64,000 nucleotides of DNA from an uncultured Acetatifactor sp. Lineage in GTDB: Bacteria; Bacillota; Clostridia; Lachnospirales; Lachnospiraceae. The translations under genes and the position numbers were made by a program. The notes under the pieces are model-generated. The model had not been told where the DNA came from. It worked only from the letters and a program-made list of their open reading frames with translations, and did not search any database. This document shows, one piece after another, positions 18,256 through 25,586 of this stretch. Position 1 is the first letter of the stretch. Every line of letters begins with the position of its first letter. The stretch covers positions 31,912 through 95,911 of the forward strand of contig CATKYJ010000014.1 in assembly GCA_949840885.1 (NCBI GenBank). Direction: 5' to 3'.

Positions 18256-19692
18256 TTACCTGGTATGATCACTGCCGTCCATCACCACGGTCTCCATTCC
18301 CATGAGCCCTGCCGCCAGCTTCAGCTCCTCCACATAGTCCCCGTAGACGCCGTGGATATGGTTGCAGGGATATTCCTGCAAAAACGCATCCGCGCTTACT
18401 TTCAGTTTTGCAAAGGCCACCGGCCACTGGGGCGTCGTGACGCTGCCCAGCCGCAGCATCTCCTCCCTGGAAAAGCGCACGAACCGCGCGGGCACTATTG
18501 TCATGTAGTACTTTCCGCATTTCCTTGCCAGTCTGGCCAGCGTCACATCGCCCTCCTTTGCAAAATGGTGGACGCTGCCGCCCCCTGCCGGGTAATCCTC
18601 CGTCTCCGGATAAAAGGTCACTTCCCTTAAATTCTCCTCCGGATCCATGGAGCCTGCCGCAAAATAGGTGGCGCATGTGCCTGAGTTGGAGAAGTACCAC
18701 ATGCCTTTCTCCCTGTCGTAATGGCGCACGTCCGCAAACAGCACCGGGCTGCCCGTAAGGAGCTTGAAGATCTGCATGGTCAGCGCGCCGTCCATGTCCG
18801 CCTCCGTGGCCGCCACAATGGGTTCATGGGCGCCGTCCCAGTCGTAGGGGTCATTCAGGAAAGCTTCCGCCAGATCCATGGTCACATATCGGTCTGTCAG
18901 GTCGCCGTGAGCCTTGATTCCGATGAAGTCCAGATTCCTCTCCGCAATGATCTGCCTCAGTCCATAGTAGGAGCGTATCTGGGTCTTTAGCTTCTCCGGC
19001 GTCAGATGCTTTCCGTCATAGGCGATGCGTCCCACCTTGTCAGACAGCCACCGGAAAGCCGCTTCCACCTTGCTCTCCTCCACCTGCTCTCCTGCCCGGA
19101 CAATGTCGTCCTGCTCCAGGTTCTCCACATCGATGCCAAATTCCCTCTGCCACTGCTCCACATTGGCCACCGCCGTGTACATGCCCATGGGTCTTCCGCC
19201 GAAGTTCCCGAATGTCATGCCCCTAAGGCGCTTCACCGCACAGGCCGCCCGCAGGAATGCCGTCATGCGGCCAAAGACCTCCGGCTCTTTCACGGAGCCC
19301 CAAAGCCTATGGTAAGCCACCCCAAGCTGGTCCAGCGTTCCTGCCGCCGCCAGCATCCCCACCATCCCGCACTGGGACGGATGCAGATTGCAAAACAGCA
19401 GGTACGGGCCAGGTGCAAAATTCTGCGCCACCGCCGTGTACTGGGGATAGCACCAGATGGCGTAATTGAAGATGGTCACTTCCACCCCGGCCTCCCGCAG
19501 GCGCTCTCCCTCCTGCCTGGCCGCCGTGTTGGAGTTGATGGCCCTCGTTCCCTCCACCACCTGGAAAGAGCCCTCTTTTGTAAGGGCTTCGGCTATCTCC
19601 CTCTGATAGCCCATCAATGTCTCCCTGTGCATTTCGTGCAAATACTCTCTCCCATCGGACATGGTGAGGATCCCAACCTTGATTTTATCCAT
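18256..19692 (-). CDS. L-fucose / L-arabinose isomerase family protein
   Basis: 478 aa. The whole length matches the FucI/AraA-like fold: an N-terminal Rossmann-type domain (KVGILTMSDGREYLHEMHR) and a central region with NTAARQEGERL. The metal-binding acidic residues and histidines of the C-terminal half appear in VAATEADMDG and KADGDLTDR-like segments. Such enzymes interconvert aldoses and ketoses. Which aldose is used cannot be told. It sits between the 3-epimerase and DeoC genes, suggesting a pathway aldose to ketose to epimer. AGAGAGGTGG precedes the ATG. Confidence 0.85.
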   Translation of the reverse strand: MDKIKVGILTMSDGREYLHEMHRETLMGYQREIAEALTKEGSFQVVEGTRAINSNTAARQEGERLREAGVEVTIFNYAIWCYPQYTAVAQNFAPGPYLLFCNLHPSQCGMVGMLAAAGTLDQLGVAYHRLWGSVKEPEVFGRMTAFLRAACAVKRLRGMTFGNFGGRPMGMYTAVANVEQWQREFGIDVENLEQDDIVRAGEQVEESKVEAAFRWLSDKVGRIAYDGKHLTPEKLKTQIRSYYGLRQIIAERNLDFIGIKAHGDLTDRYVTMDLAEAFLNDPYDWDGAHEPIVAATEADMDGALTMQIFKLLTGSPVLFADVRHYDREKGMWYFSNSGTCATYFAAGSMDPEENLREVTFYPETEDYPAGGGSVHHFAKEGDVTLARLARKCGKYYMTIVPARFVRFSREEMLRLGSVTTPQWPVAFAKLKVSADAFLQEYPCNHIHGVYGDYVEELKLAAGLMGMETVVMDGSDHTR

Positions 19693-19776
19693 TTATCCAC
19701 CTCTCTGCGCGCTTCCAGGCGCGTCTGCAAGCCTTATGAAACACGCTTGTAAAGTCAATATTGATCCGTTCCCTAT

Positions 19777-20658
19777 TTACTTCTGCCCAAGCTTCCCCCG
19801 GATAAATGCGGCTCCCCTGGCGGCCAGCTCGTCCATCTCCGTCTCCCGGATGCCGTCTCCCAGATCCCGGTATACCCTGATGTCCTTTCCCACCTGTCCC
19901 CCGGGCTTCAAAAAGGGCTCCATGACGATCCTGCCCTGATATCCGATCTCCTGCAGAGCGGCCGCTATCTCATCCCAGTCCATGTGGCCTCTCATGCCCG
20001 GCACCTTGCGGTTGCATTCCCCGATGTGGAAATGAGCCAGCCTGCGGCCTGCCGTGAGGATGGCGTCCCGGAATGTGTCCTCCTCTATGTTCATGTGGAA
20101 AGTGTCCAGGAGCAGTCCCACCCCGGGGCTTCCCACCTCCTCCACAAAGGCCCTGCCCTCTGCCGCCGTGTTCAGCACGCACTGCTCGAACCGGTTTACG
20201 ATCTCCAGGCAGTAAGTGATGCCCAGGGCTTCCGCCTTTCCCGCCAGCTCCTTTACGGAGCGAAGCGCCTGCTCCCTGGCCGCCTGCTTGTCCTGGAAAG
20301 AAGGCTGTCCCGCCATGGGCCAGCAGGCATAGATGATGCCGCCCAACATGTCTCCCCCCATGTGGTGCACCACGTCCAGCAGCCTCCCCACATAGGCGAT
20401 GCCGCACCTGCGGACGCTCTCGTCCCTGCTGGCCAGGTCGTACTGAGGCGGCAGGCCAATGCAGTATGTAAGGTCGATTCCCTCATCCCTGGCCGCCTGT
20501 GCAATCCTGTCCTGCTCTGCGCCGGACATCTTCTCCAGGGCGCCCACCTCCACCTCCAGCACGTCAAATCCAAGTCTTTTCACCTTGCGGATATAGGAGA
20601 TATAGTCTGCTTGCCAGTTTCTCTCCCAATAAGCAAAATAGATTCCGATCCGGTTCAC
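19777..20658 (-). CDS. D-psicose / D-tagatose 3-epimerase family protein (ketose 3-epimerase)
   Basis: 293 aa with a GTG start at 20658, chosen over an upstream ATG because AAGGAGG stands 7 bp before it and the protein then begins like known ketose epimerases (NRIGIYFAYWE). The metal ligands are all present: E152 in LEIVNRFE, D185 in LLDTFHMN, H211 in HFHIGECNR, E247 in IVMEPF. It is a TIM-barrel enzyme that inverts C3 of free ketoses. It is the first gene of the region 1 cluster, consistent with a catabolic pathway for a rare ketose or its aldose. Confidence 0.9.
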   Translation of the reverse strand: MNRIGIYFAYWERNWQADYISYIRKVKRLGFDVLEVEVGALEKMSGAEQDRIAQAARDEGIDLTYCIGLPPQYDLASRDESVRRCGIAYVGRLLDVVHHMGGDMLGGIIYACWPMAGQPSFQDKQAAREQALRSVKELAGKAEALGITYCLEIVNRFEQCVLNTAAEGRAFVEEVGSPGVGLLLDTFHMNIEEDTFRDAILTAGRRLAHFHIGECNRKVPGMRGHMDWDEIAAALQEIGYQGRIVMEPFLKPGGQVGKDIRVYRDLGDGIRETEMDELAARGAAFIRGKLGQK

Positions 20659-20728
20659 CTGTATCCTCCTTCCCCTGCGGTCTTTCGTCCGCGCCAGCCA
20701 TCCGCGGCGAAGCACACAGTTGGCGTTC

Positions 20729-20758
20729 AGTATAAATTTACAAGAACCTTTCTATAAA
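20729..20758 (-). promoter_or_regulatory. Candidate promoter of the region 1 operon
   Basis: On the minus strand TTTATA, 18 bp and TATACT lie about 75 bp upstream of the ketose epimerase start. The -35 matches 4 of 6 consensus bases, so the site is tentative. The 412-bp gap 20659-21070 also holds an AT-rich tract (20760-21030) with no ORF of note and the terminator at 21033-21067. Confidence 0.45.
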
Positions 20759-21032
20759 AATATCATTTTTTGAGCATTATTTCTTGCGTTTCTTTCACTG
20801 AAAATTTCGTTTTTTTCATATTACAGATTTTTCCGGCAAATTTTTGCATCTCTTTTTCCTTTTTGCAAAACAATATGAAACAATATGAAAGAAATAAAAA
20901 AAGAGGCGGATGCCCCTTTATTTACCAAGTATTTCGCCTTTCATTTCCCATATTCCGTATGACAAAATCGTCTTTTTCGTGTTTTATGTTGCGGTTTTTT
21001 GAAATTTTAACGTATCTCTATTTACACAGGCG

Positions 21033-21067
21033 CGAAAAAACCGCTATAGTTTGCACTACAGCGGTTT
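21033..21067 (-). terminator. Terminator after the DeoR gene
   Basis: CCGCTATAGT and ACTACAGCGG pair with one mismatch around a TTGC loop. The stem is flanked by A-runs and T-runs on both sides, so it can work in either direction. It begins 4 bp after the DeoR stop and separates region 2 from region 1. Confidence 0.85.
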
Positions 21068-21070
21068 TTG

Positions 21071-21862
21071 TCACGCTTTGCATACTTTTACAATCACTTC
21101 CCGGTCCTCCAGTGCCTGGCGCATCTTGACCCCGATTCCCTCATCCGTGATGATCACGTCCACCTGAGACAGCGGCACCACCTGGCAGAAACTGCTGGAA
21201 CCGATCTTGCTGGAATCGCACATGACAATCACCTGGGAAGCGATCTGCACCATCCTGCGTTTCACCTCCGCATGCCCCATATCCGGAGTGCTGATTCCGA
21301 ATTCCGGCGTCAGGCCGTTGGTGGCCAGGAAGCATTTGTCCACCCCCAGCCCCTCCATACCCTTTATGGCAAGGGGGCCCACCGAGCAGTGAAACCCTCT
21401 CCTGATCACGCCGCCGATGAAGACAATGGTAGCGTCGCTTTGTTCCTCCAGGACGCCGGCGATGTTTAAATCATTGGTCACTACCGTCAGGTTCTTTCGT
21501 CTGGTGATTGCCCGGACGAACTCCATAGCGGTGGTGCCCGTGTCCACGGCGATCACATCCCCGTCCTGAACCATCTCCGCAGCCGCCAGGCCGATGAGAC
21601 GTTTTTCGCTGCGGTTCAGCCCCACTTTCTGGTTCGTGACTTTCTCCTGGCCGCTCTTGGTGTTCAGGATGGCGCCCCCATGGGTCCTGGTCAGAAGCCC
21701 TCTGCTCTCCATCTCGTTTAAGTCGCTGCGAATCGTTGCGGGAGACACCGAGAAGCACTCGCACAAATAGGGCACCATCACTTTATGTTCCTTTTTCAGC
21801 AGGCTTAAGATCATCTCCTGCCTTTCCTGCAAAAACAAATGTCCATTATCCACCTTCTGCAT
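21071..21862 (-). CDS. DeoR/GlpR-family transcriptional regulator
   Basis: 263 aa. An N-terminal winged helix (LSLLKKEHKVMVPYLCECF then SPATIRSDLNEMESRGL) is followed by a sugar-phosphate sensing domain with VAVDTGTTAMEF. The longest ORF starts at 21877; ATG 21862 (MQKVDNGHLF) is preferred because AGAGGTG lies just upstream. It is the last gene of the region 2 operon. DeoR regulators usually respond to a phosphorylated intermediate, here plausibly the product of the FGGY kinase next to it. Confidence 0.92.
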   Translation of the reverse strand: MQKVDNGHLFLQERQEMILSLLKKEHKVMVPYLCECFSVSPATIRSDLNEMESRGLLTRTHGGAILNTKSGQEKVTNQKVGLNRSEKRLIGLAAAEMVQDGDVIAVDTGTTAMEFVRAITRRKNLTVVTNDLNIAGVLEEQSDATIVFIGGVIRRGFHCSVGPLAIKGMEGLGVDKCFLATNGLTPEFGISTPDMGHAEVKRRMVQIASQVIVMCDSSKIGSSSFCQVVPLSQVDVIITDEGIGVKMRQALEDREVIVKVCKA

Positions 21863-21930
21863 TCCGACACCTCTCATCGCTCAGACTTGGCTTCGCCTGG
21901 CGCCTTAGCATTCCTGCAACATAAACCCTG

Positions 21931-23427
21931 TCACGCTCTCTGCCGCCCTTCCCCTCCCAGGGAACGAAGCAGCTCGCCATACCGTTTTGTTTTCACTGTA
22001 TAGGCGGCATGTCTTTCTTCGCAGGGCAGGTAGGTCTCCACGATCTTCCGGCTCCCGCCAGCCGCCTCCAGGGAATCAAACATTCCAACGGCCCGGCCTG
22101 CCAGCACCGCGCTCCCCCAGGTGGCTGCCTCCTCCACCTGTATCCTGTGGTACGCAAGTCCCAGCACATCCGCTTTCAGTTGATTGAAGAGCCTGCAGCG
22201 GGTGCCGCCGCCCACACCGTAGATGCCCGTGGGCCTTATGCCCGGATCCAGCTCCTGCAAGATTTTGAAAAACAGATTATACTCCAGAACAATGCTCTCC
22301 AGAATACTCCTATACAGATGCCCGGCCTCATGGTTCCAGGACAGCCCATGGAAGCCGCCCCGTATCCCGGGTTCGTTGGGACAGGTGCGCCCTGCAAAAT
22401 GGGGAATGAAATACAGGTCGTTTATCTCCTCCGCCACACCCGATGCCATATGCTCCAGTTCCTCATAGCTTTTTCCCACCAATTGCTTAAACCACCGGAT
22501 ACACAATCCCCCGCCTCCCAGATATGCCAAAGGGATAAAGAGCCCGTCCACGGCAGAACGGGCCGTGAGAATCGTCCGATGGGGAATATCCGGCACAAAT
22601 CTGTCCGTGCTGAGGGAGAATATGGAGGCTGTTCCGGCCACATCGTAAACCATTCCTTTCTCCAGGATGCCTGCTCCCAGGGAGGAGGCTGCCGAATCCC
22701 CGCAGCCCGCAGCTACCGGCATTCCCTCCGCCAGCCCAAGCCTCCCTGCCGTCTCCCGGCTCAGCGTTCCCACCCGCTCCCAGGGCGCCGCAATCCGCGG
22801 CAGCTTGTCCTCGTCCACCCCGAAGCATGACATTAGCCCCGGATCCCATCTGCGCTCCGCGCTGTCTGCGAAGCCTGTAAAATGCAGATGGGTATAGTCC
22901 ACATAGGCCTCCTCCCCCTTGAGGCCGCACAGCCTTGCGCACAAATAGGACTGCAGGGTCACGAACTTGCGAATCTTTTGATACAGGCCGGGATGCTCCC
23001 CTTTCCACCACAGAATCTTGGGGCCATGGGCATATGTGACCTGTCCGCCCGTCTTGCGGACGATCTCGTCCCCCGCCAGCTCTTTCATTTTAGCGATATA
23101 GGGCTCGCACCTGGTGTCCAGCCATGAGTCGTAAGGTGTCACCGCCCTGTATGTCTCGTCCACCCCAAGGATGCCTGCCATCTGGGCATCCAGACCCAGG
23201 GCTTCCACCCGGCCTTTCTCCACGCCGGAACATTCCGTCAGCTCCCGCACCGTGGCAAGCACCGATCCAAACAGTTCCTCCGGATCCTGCGTGATCTCAC
23301 CTGCCGGGCCGTAATGCAGCGCCGTCTCCCGAAAAGTCTGGCATACCGTTTCTCCCTGCCGGGTATAGAGAGAGGCCTTTGTCCCCTGGGTTCCCACATC
23401 CACTCCGATCAGATATCTTCTCTCCAT
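21931..23427 (-). CDS. FGGY-family carbohydrate kinase
   Basis: 498 aa. The phosphate-binding motif IGVDVGTQGTKASLY opens the protein, and the second domain contains GCGDSAASSLGAG and GGGTRCRLFNQLKADVLG. Length and layout match xylulokinase and related FGGY kinases that phosphorylate ketoses or polyols. AGGAGG lies before the ATG, and it starts 10 bp after the dehydrogenase gene. With a polyol-type dehydrogenase upstream, it may phosphorylate the ketose made by that enzyme. The exact sugar is unknown. Confidence 0.9.
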   Translation of the reverse strand: MERRYLIGVDVGTQGTKASLYTRQGETVCQTFRETALHYGPAGEITQDPEELFGSVLATVRELTECSGVEKGRVEALGLDAQMAGILGVDETYRAVTPYDSWLDTRCEPYIAKMKELAGDEIVRKTGGQVTYAHGPKILWWKGEHPGLYQKIRKFVTLQSYLCARLCGLKGEEAYVDYTHLHFTGFADSAERRWDPGLMSCFGVDEDKLPRIAAPWERVGTLSRETAGRLGLAEGMPVAAGCGDSAASSLGAGILEKGMVYDVAGTASIFSLSTDRFVPDIPHRTILTARSAVDGLFIPLAYLGGGGLCIRWFKQLVGKSYEELEHMASGVAEEINDLYFIPHFAGRTCPNEPGIRGGFHGLSWNHEAGHLYRSILESIVLEYNLFFKILQELDPGIRPTGIYGVGGGTRCRLFNQLKADVLGLAYHRIQVEEAATWGSAVLAGRAVGMFDSLEAAGGSRKIVETYLPCEERHAAYTVKTKRYGELLRSLGGEGRQRA

Positions 23428-23437
23428 GGCCGGCCTC

Positions 23438-24475
23438 CTACATACAGATCACATTCTTCAGACCGGCGCCGCATGCGGCATATTGAAACCCCTTTTCGAT
23501 TTCCTGCAGGGATATTGTTCTGGTAATCAGGCGCTTTACGTCCAGCACCCCGGTGGTTATGTAATGCAGGGTCTTTCTGTACTGGGACAGGCTGGCCCTG
23601 GTAGTTCCGGAGACCAAAAGCTCCTTGTAATGGATCAGGTTCGTATTGAGCGTCACATTCTGCCTGTCAGCGGGAATCCCGCCGAAGAAGATCACTCTCC
23701 CCCCCAGAGCCGCCGCTTCCAGAGCAGTCTCCTGAGCCTGCGGGGAGGGACACGCGGTGATGCACACATCGGCTCCGTGCCCTTTTGTCATCTCCTCCAC
23801 TGCCTCCTGCACGGAATCCGCCACCGTGCAGAAAGAATCGTCCGCCTGCCTGCACATAGCCAGCCGCTCTTTGGACAGGTCGCTTATCATCACAAGGGAC
23901 GCTCCCGCCATCTTTGCCATCATGGCATGCATGATGCCGATGGGCCCGGCACCTATGACCAGAACGCTCTCTCCGGGCCTGATATCGCTTCTCTCAAATC
24001 CGTTGCACACACAGGACAGGGGTTCGTTGACTGCCCCTTCCTGAAAGGACACATGGTCTTCCAGGACACAGACGTTCCCGCCCCGGACTGCTTCCTGCGG
24101 AATGGCCACATACTCCGCGAAAGCTCCGTCCAGATTGATTCCCAGAGCCTTGTAGGACTTGCACAGATGCCCGTTTCCGGACACGCACTGCTCGCAGACG
24201 CCGCATCCCATGTTCGGAGCCACCGCAACGCGCTGCCCCGGCCGGTAGTTCCTGACCCCTGCCCCTGTCTCCTCGATCACTCCGCTGAATTCATGCCCCA
24301 GGATCCTGGGGGACTGATCCGATATGCCGCTTGCTCCGTTTAGCAGCATCCTCACATCCGTTCCGCATATGGCCGCGGCTTTCACCCGCACCAGAAGCTC
24401 CCCCTCCCCCGGAACCGGCCTGGGAGCCTCTTCCAGCCTTATGTCATTTTTTCCGTACATTTTCGCTGCCAGCAT
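23438..24475 (-). CDS. Zinc-dependent MDR alcohol/polyol dehydrogenase
   Basis: 345 aa. Catalytic zinc ligands are in CGTDVRM, ILGHEFSG and NEPLSCV; the four structural-zinc cysteines are in CGVCEQCVSGNGHLC. The nucleotide-binding loop is VLVIGAGPIGIMHAMMA. The closest relatives by pattern are sorbitol, threonine and galactitol-phosphate dehydrogenases. It should oxidise a polyol or secondary alcohol with NAD(P). It sits between a Gfo/Idh oxidoreductase and an FGGY kinase. GTGGAGGAA precedes the start. Confidence 0.9.
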   Translation of the reverse strand: MLAAKMYGKNDIRLEEAPRPVPGEGELLVRVKAAAICGTDVRMLLNGASGISDQSPRILGHEFSGVIEETGAGVRNYRPGQRVAVAPNMGCGVCEQCVSGNGHLCKSYKALGINLDGAFAEYVAIPQEAVRGGNVCVLEDHVSFQEGAVNEPLSCVCNGFERSDIRPGESVLVIGAGPIGIMHAMMAKMAGASLVMISDLSKERLAMCRQADDSFCTVADSVQEAVEEMTKGHGADVCITACPSPQAQETALEAAALGGRVIFFGGIPADRQNVTLNTNLIHYKELLVSGTTRASLSQYRKTLHYITTGVLDVKRLITRTISLQEIEKGFQYAACGAGLKNVICM

Positions 24476-24491
24476 AGTGATTCCTCCACAA

Positions 24492-25511
24492 TTATAGTAT
24501 AATTACTTCTTTCTTTGCAATAGATAAGTTGCCAACATTTACAATCTTGACAGCCATTTTTCCATCATGGCCGCCCACCAGGGGAGGGGAATCCTCCTGG
24601 ATGCATCTGACAAATGCCATGTCTTCTTCCAGGTAGGCATCCTTAAAGAGAAAACGCCAGCTTCCCACGAATCCCTCTCTGCGCTTTCCGTCTGCAGTAC
24701 AGACCGAGACCCCGTTCTCTTTGGTCTTTCCCAGGAAGATACAGCCCCTGGTTCCCAGAATCTCCACCCTGGCATCGTATCCGTAGGCCACCCCCTGGGC
24801 TCCGTCTATCATGCCCTGCATGCCATTTTCAAATCCCGCAACCAACGCCACATTGTCATAAAAATCCGGGAATTCCCCCGCTGCCTCCGGGCATCTGTAA
24901 TTTCCCGCAATGGCATACACGGATGCGTATTCGCTTCCCGTAAACCACCGCAGCGTGTCGATGTCGTGGCTGTTCACCTCGGCCAGAGGGCCGTTGCTCT
25001 TCCTGATGTCGAACATCCAGGGCTTTGGCCTGCTGGGTCCCCTGGTGTTGGACCTGACCATGACCACATCGCCGATCTCTCCTGCCTCCACCAGCCGTTT
25101 GGCCTCCTGGAAAGAGGGGGCGAATCTCCTCATAAATCCGATCTGAAGCTTTACATGGAACTGCTCCGCAGCCTCCTCCATGCGCTGGCACTCTTCCACT
25201 GTCATGGCCATGGGCTTCTCGCAGAGAATATGTTTTCCCGCCCGGGCCGCTGCCACCGCGATCTCACAGTGGTACTTGGTGGGGGTCACGATGACCACCG
25301 CATCTGTCTCCTTATCCTCCAGGGCCTCTCTGTAATCCGTGCAGAGCCGCTCCACGTTCCACTCTCTCCCCGCTGCCTCAAGCGCCTCCGGGGACGGATC
25401 CGCTATGGCGCTTAAGAATGCGCCGGGAATGCGCCTGCTGAAATTCTCCGCATGAATCATGCCTGCCCGGCCTGCCCCGATCAGGCAGACCCCTAATTTC
25501 CCATTTCTCAT
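24492..25511 (-). CDS. Gfo/Idh/MocA-family oxidoreductase
   Basis: 339 aa. A Rossmann fold (VCLIGAGRAGMIHAENF), the catalytic-site motif CEKPMA and NSHDIDTLRWF are diagnostic of the family, which oxidises or reduces sugars and inositols with NAD(P). The ORF could start at 25535; ATG 25511 (MRNGK) begins right before the Rossmann strand and has GTGAGGAC upstream, though the choice is not certain. It lies in the region 2 operon between the GH-A lipoprotein and the dehydrogenase. Confidence 0.9.
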   Translation of the reverse strand: MRNGKLGVCLIGAGRAGMIHAENFSRRIPGAFLSAIADPSPEALEAAGREWNVERLCTDYREALEDKETDAVVIVTPTKYHCEIAVAAARAGKHILCEKPMAMTVEECQRMEEAAEQFHVKLQIGFMRRFAPSFQEAKRLVEAGEIGDVVMVRSNTRGPSRPKPWMFDIRKSNGPLAEVNSHDIDTLRWFTGSEYASVYAIAGNYRCPEAAGEFPDFYDNVALVAGFENGMQGMIDGAQGVAYGYDARVEILGTRGCIFLGKTKENGVSVCTADGKRREGFVGSWRFLFKDAYLEEDMAFVRCIQEDSPPLVGGHDGKMAVKIVNVGNLSIAKKEVIIL

Positions 25512-25586
25512 GTCCTCACTTGTCTCTCCTCTCATCTCTTGATCCTGCTTAGGCTGGACATACTCCCCAACGGCTCTCCGCTGTCC

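Noticed and set aside
20760..21030. A catabolite-repression (cre) site
   Set aside because: Several near matches in AT-rich tracts, none with the full symmetric consensus; random matches are expected.
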